From assembly GCA_028023455.1 (NCBI GenBank), contig JAQFVV010007236.1:60901-124900 (forward strand): a stretch of 64,000 nt of DNA. The letters run 5' to 3'. The notes below the pieces were generated by a model. That model saw only the letters and a program-made list of their open reading frames with translations. It was not told the origin of the DNA and made no database searches. Source of the stretch: Epiperipatus broadwayi (Eukaryota > Onychophora > Udeonychophora > Euonychophora > Peripatidae). Both the position numbers and the translations under genes were made by a program. This document shows, piece by piece, positions 59,376 through 64,000 of this stretch (the first letter of the stretch is position 1; every line of letters begins with the position of its first letter).

Positions 59376-60839
59376 CGGGGAGTGGGGGGTATTTTATCAA
59401 TAACAGTATAGCTTTTAGTCCAAAACACATAAAATATTGGTTCCAATGGATCAACTTACTTACCTATTGTATTAGTAAAGTAAATTAATAATACAGATAT
59501 AGGCTACTATGTGCATTGAATTATTCTTAATTTACTTTAAAAGATATATAGAATGAAACTCAATAAAAATTTCAACATATAATTTCGTGGAAGTTTAAAA
59601 ACATATGGAACTCTTGTAATTAGTTAAGTATTTTTTATAATACTTAATAACAAGTTTTCTTAATTAAGGGGTTTAAATAAAATAATAAATTTAGTCAGTG
59701 ATATGTGCAGATATGTATACTATATGAGTGATTTATTTATTTGTAAATGAATGCAAGATAATTTTTGCACTGTAAATTTTTTGAACATTTCATAATTTTA
59801 TTTCATTAAAGAGTTAATGTTGAATTGAATACTAGTAGATATATCCATATTTATTTTACTCTCAACTTGATTACATAGCAAATATTATATTTATACACGT
59901 GAAGCATAATAGTCTCAAAAGTGCTCAAATTGTGCTAGATTATGGATCATTTAGTAGATAAGAATAAATACTTAAAGATAGACAGATAAATCCTTAAACT
60001 GAATATTGGTGCTAGTGGATGAATCAATATTCTTATGGTCAAACAAATAAAACTGACTTGCACTAGCCAATATTCTTTTAATGATCACTGCAGAGTAATA
60101 AGTAAAAAAAATATTGCTAGGGAAATATAATCATTCTATTAGTACTACTTCATTGAGGTCATACTTTGAGCAAGCAAACTTTGTAAATCAATGATGGATA
60201 ATTCTGGAAATAATCTCACTCATGTTTCTTCTCTGATTCTTGATTAGGGTACAAATGGAAAATATTTTTATGGAGAAAAAATAGCATCTTTTCTTTCCAG
60301 TTTCTTAGTTGTAAGCAAATTATTATCTGAATTAATAGTTATTTAATTAACAATCCAATGTGGATACTAAATTTCTATATATACACACATTAATGCTTCT
60401 TTCATATGGAATTAGAAAGATTTTACTTTGTTATTGACAACTCAATTTAAAGGGTATAAATACTTTAGTAATTATTATTCCTCTGTTGCTTTACACAATT
60501 TACAACCCAATATGTGGAGTCCAAAACCAGTAGTTGATAATAGTTAGCAATAATAATAATCGATTAAGCAATTGAAGGAAAAAAACTTAGTAGTTAAGAA
60601 AAAGATTAAAAATAAATTTCAGTTAATGTTAATGACAGTAAGTGAGATTATGCAAGAAAATAATTGATATTAAGATGTCTGATGAGAATTTTGAAGAATG
60701 AAAAAGTAACTGAGTCAAATGATAATGTAAAGTAATGATATCAATATTAATATACCTACTGATCTAATTGAAACTATAACATCAAATACATTATAAATGG
60801 ATGCTTTGTGTTCATATAAAAAAAAATTAAATAAATATT
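59376..60839. other. AT-rich stretch, nothing recognised
   Basis: No gene or repeat seen. Confidence 0.4.
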
Positions 60840-61760
60840 CAGGAAAATTTTTTTTAAAAAAAAGTTAGAAAAAGTATATAAAATATTTCAGAAAATGAGA
60901 GAAAAAAATCCTAATAGAAGACAATGTATTAAATAACATGTTAGGAGGAAAGGAAAAGATGAGAAATATAGAAAAAAAAACTTAGTAAAAGAAGAGGGAA
61001 AAGAAATAAAATATAAAAACAGAAGACACCATGAAGAAAGAGAAAAATACCAGAAATTGAAGAAAAAGAGAGAAAATACAGGGAGAAAAAGATGAAAGAA
61101 AAAATGAATAAAAAAATAAATTTTGTTAAAGAATAAAGTAAAGTGTGTCAAAAATCTGTGAAGAGTTGTCAAAAATAATTGAAAAATTAGACGAAAAGCA
61201 AAGAAAAGTAAAGAACTAGAATAATCTAAATCTGACATGAACAATATAGACAAAATAAAAGTTGATATAGATGAATCAGATACTAATTTGGTGATGACTT
61301 TCTTTGATGAAAGGGAATCTATCTGCAGATATGTAAGATAAATAACATGGAATTTCCTAATGAAAATAAAATGAATGTTGGATGTACAAATAATATTAAC
61401 ACTAATATTGATGAGACAAATATAACATTAACACAGAAAACATAGATAATGATAAATATGATACAGAAACCATAGAAAAAATTTAAATAAGTGCAGAAAT
61501 TGTTGATGAATTGAAAATTGTTGTAGGAGATTATAAAGGCAGTTTGGATATTGTAGAACTTGAAAAGATGATAATGCATAAATTGATAAGTGATATAGAA
61601 TTCAAACTTGACTCGGCAATTATGAACAAACCTACATTATAATAGCAGAAACTGATTAAAGAAGAGTACATGAATATATTTAGCGAATATCTTGTTTTAA
61701 TCTTATCTAAAGATGTTAATTTTAATAAAATACTTGGACAAAAAATATTTTAGAGTGAAA
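60840..61760 (+). pseudogene. Decayed coding relic of unknown family
   Basis: The plus strand reads like a protein when frames are switched. A lysine/arginine/glutamate-rich part comes first (NRRHHEEREKYQKLKKKREN, about 61010-61080). Then come DKIKVDIDESDTNLVMTFFD (about 61250-61305) and MEFPNENKMNVG (about 61348-61382). Next is the stretch SAEIVDELKIVVGDYKGSLD followed by IVELEKMIMHKLISD and FKLDSAIMNKPTL (about 61490-61638). It ends KEEYMNIFSEYLVLILSKDV and NFNKILGQ (about 61662-61748). At least three frameshifts or stops separate the parts. An A-run at 61779-61792 could be a retrocopy tail. The charged first part could be low-complexity. I do not recognise the family. The minus-strand T-rich frames here are antisense shadows. 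Confidence 0.5.
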
Positions 61761-61776
61761 AAGGAATATAAATGCT

Positions 61777-61801
61777 GAAAAAAAAAAAAAAGGGGGGGGG
61801 G
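61777..61801. repeat. A-run followed by G-run
   Basis: About 14 A residues directly followed by about 10 G residues. A G-run this long is unique in the window; it may be an assembly artefact or a junction. Confidence 0.8.
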
Positions 61802-62390
61802 TTAAAGTATTTAAATTCTAAAAGAATGTAATTAACAGATTACAACTTTACAGATATTTTTAAAGCATTATAATTGCCATTTTGAAAATTGAACTTAGTA
61901 CTCATTGCAGAAATATTAAACTAAAATACAAGAGAATGAATTAACTATACTTCTGTTCAATAGCAATGTAGATGTGTTATTTCTTAAATTTTAATGAAAG
62001 ATGATACTTTCAACATATTTGATTCTGTATAATAATTTTGTAATCAGGTTTCATATGAGATATATAATAAATGTTTTGGACATAACCAGTAATGGAATTA
62101 ATCAAATAATTATTCTAACATCAGTCTGTTGTTCTTTTGTATAATCCAATATCAAGGTCCTTGCTTCTTTTGGAATACATTCATAAGTACTATACATGTA
62201 AGTTATTAGTGTTTATTTTTATCTTTTGATTATTCCATTTCAAATAGACAAAATTGCAAACTCCCTAGCACTTAAATTCCCTATTAAATTAACATTTTTA
62301 AAGCTTCAAACAATATTACAATTTTTCCAAACATGATTCTTTCTCATAGATTTATATGACTGCATTGAATAAGACAGGATTTATTCTCTT
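61802..62390. other. AT-rich stretch, nothing recognised
   Basis: No gene or repeat seen. Confidence 0.4.
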
Positions 62391-62394
62391 TATA

Positions 62395-63100
62395 ATTAGA
62401 TATGGTTTTGTAACTGAAAGGGTCGTATTTACATCTGGTATTAATACCAATGTCACTCTGAAATTTCAATACACTTAGCTGAAAAGCATAAGAATGGACA
62501 GTCAAGTTTATTCTTTAATTTACTGCCATAATATGATGGATTTGTTTAATTATTTCATAAATTAGATTAAATTGTCTCTATTATGTTTTAATATTCTTTT
62601 AATCCTATGAAAAATTAATATATGCAGAAGTTATTAAAAATGAGACAATCTTTTTTTTCTCCTTCTAATTAGGAATGATTTCATAATTGGCAGTATCATA
62701 TTTATATCTGCTATTAATAGTAATCCCATTCTCAAATTATAACATGTTTAGCAACATGTAAGTTTGCTAACATAATGTTGTGGATTTGTTTAATTATTTC
62801 ACCACTAGATGTAGTTTAATTATTTTTGCTCTATTTTCATATACATTTAACACTATACAAAATTAATATTTATTATTGTTTTGACTAAAGTTTTTTAAAA
62901 ATAGTCTTTGGTATTGATATTATATTCATTCTAGAATTTCAATTCCTTTAGCATCTTCGGCTTTATTTATATCAAAAAGCATAAGAATAAATAGACAACT
63001 CTATTCTTTAGTTTGCTGAAGTAATATTGGTGAATTTGTTTAATCATTTCACAGCTTCATGAAGATTAACTATCTTCATTCTATTTATATATATATATGC
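62395..63100. repeat. Three diverged direct repeats of about 250 bp
   Basis: ttctttaatttactgccata then tggatttgtttaattatttc recurs in order near 62511, 62765 and 63003, with shared upstream blocks (tacatctggtattaatacca; tatatctgctattaatagta) and aaaagcataagaat in units 1 and 3. Non-coding, satellite-like. Confidence 0.7.
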
Positions 63101-64000
63101 ATATGATAAACTTGATTACTTAAACAACACACAAGTCATATCAGTGAATAGAGAAAAGTAATGATCATCTCTTCACTATGTATTTTATCCCAAAATATGG
63201 ATCTCATCAAATGACCATGGAGATTAATAGCAGTTCCCTTATCTTTCAACATAGTGATTTTTAATATTTAAATTAGAAATGCGTGATTCTATTCAAGAAG
63301 AAAAAACTCTTAACAAATGCATACATATGTATATTGCAGACTTTGTTATATATGTCTAAACATATTTTGACATATGTTTTGAATATATTATTTATATCTG
63401 AGTATGTGACTTATAATTACACATAATTTATATATAGTAATTAGTTTCATACAATTCAGTTTCTGTCCTACTATTTATAAATATATATATATATTTAAAT
63501 ATGCAAAAATTTTATTATTTTTTTATTCTCTCAATTAGATTTATGCATTTCTAATTTTAATAATTGCATATATGTAACAATTAGTTTTAGGTACAATTCC
63601 TGGCATACTATTTGTAATGTATATAAAGATGTGTTTTTCAAGTCTCACTTCTTTCTCTTTCTTTTTTGATTCACTATGTCAATCTACAAGGGGAAGGATC
63701 TGTTCTGAATCAAAATACTATATAATGTTGAAATGGTTGTTAACTATTTTTAATCATTGATAATTTGATATAAGTGACTAATTATTTATTCATTTACACA
63801 CATGGGTGTGGCTTGATTAATCAACTTTGTTACCTACATATGTTTAAGTTTGTTTTGACATTATATGTCTTGAATACTGGACTGTTTGTACACATATCTG
63901 TACATATTTTTTGTAAATAAAGTTATCAAAGTTGTGTAATTATGTGGCAGTCAGTATATTATTATTATGCCCTCTGTATTAATATGCACTCTAGAAAATT
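63101..64000. other. AT-rich stretch, nothing recognised
   Basis: TA microsatellites near 63083-63095 and 63480-63494; no gene seen to the window end. Confidence 0.4.

Noticed and set aside
60888-61579. Two minus-strand phenylalanine-rich frames
   Set aside because: Shadows of an A-rich plus-strand coding relic; membrane-like only because A-rich DNA reads as T-rich codons.
62395-63100. CRISPR-like array
   Set aside because: Only three long, diverged units in eukaryotic DNA; no short conserved repeat with spacers.

Overview
The window is strongly AT-rich eukaryotic DNA with no intact protein-coding gene. It is a graveyard of transposable elements of the kinds found in animals: RTE-clade LINEs, a second LINE family, a Penelope-like element, tRNA-derived SINEs, a hAT element, a MITE, a probable solo LTR and many palindromic (foldback) repeats. 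This mix points to an invertebrate metazoan intergenic region. The lineage cannot be named from the sequence.

Layout. 0-6.4 kb holds a LINE 3' fragment (223-1181) and a Penelope-like relic with RT and GIY-YIG remains (5320-6240). 6.4-12.3 kb is one full-length RTE (copy A, minus strand) between 13-bp target-site duplications (TSDs); it was later split by a 2.2-kb TG...CA element, probably a solo LTR, and by a MITE. 13-20 kb has SINEs, two hammerhead-like motifs and a CpG-containing stretch without ORFs. 20.4-24.3 kb has a hammerhead foldback and RTE copy C. 24.8-30.3 kb is mostly featureless. 30.3-33.7 kb has a palindrome and the second LINE copy, with RT motifs. 35-39.3 kb is dense in hammerhead-bearing foldbacks. 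40.4-43.5 kb is RTE copy B, the best preserved. 46.3-47.6 kb has a 732-bp near-perfect palindrome with a 13-bp TSD and an inverted pair of hammerhead-like repeats. 49-56 kb has another hammerhead element and RTE copy D, which carries three later insertions. 57-64 kb has diverged duplications, a SINE, a decayed coding relic of unknown family (60.84-61.76 kb) and three long direct repeats.

The most interesting system is a set of three repeat families that appear to carry hammerhead ribozymes. Family 1 (copies near 20.4, 35.3, 49.3 and 54.8 kb) gives complete type I folds: the CTGANGA and GAAA cores, a GTC cleavage triplet, a tiny helix III, and helix I in two 6-bp blocks around an internal loop. 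Family 2 (36.4-37.6, 38.9-39.3, 59.3 kb) and family 3 (13.9, 14.4, 47.1, 47.5, 52.7 kb) are more eroded. Several of these foldbacks, and the related-looking 46.3-kb palindrome, have TSDs of 10-15 bp, which fits insertion by a retroelement. Hammerheads are known from Penelope-like elements and from retrozymes, and a Penelope-like relic lies in the same window. Its link to these families is inference.
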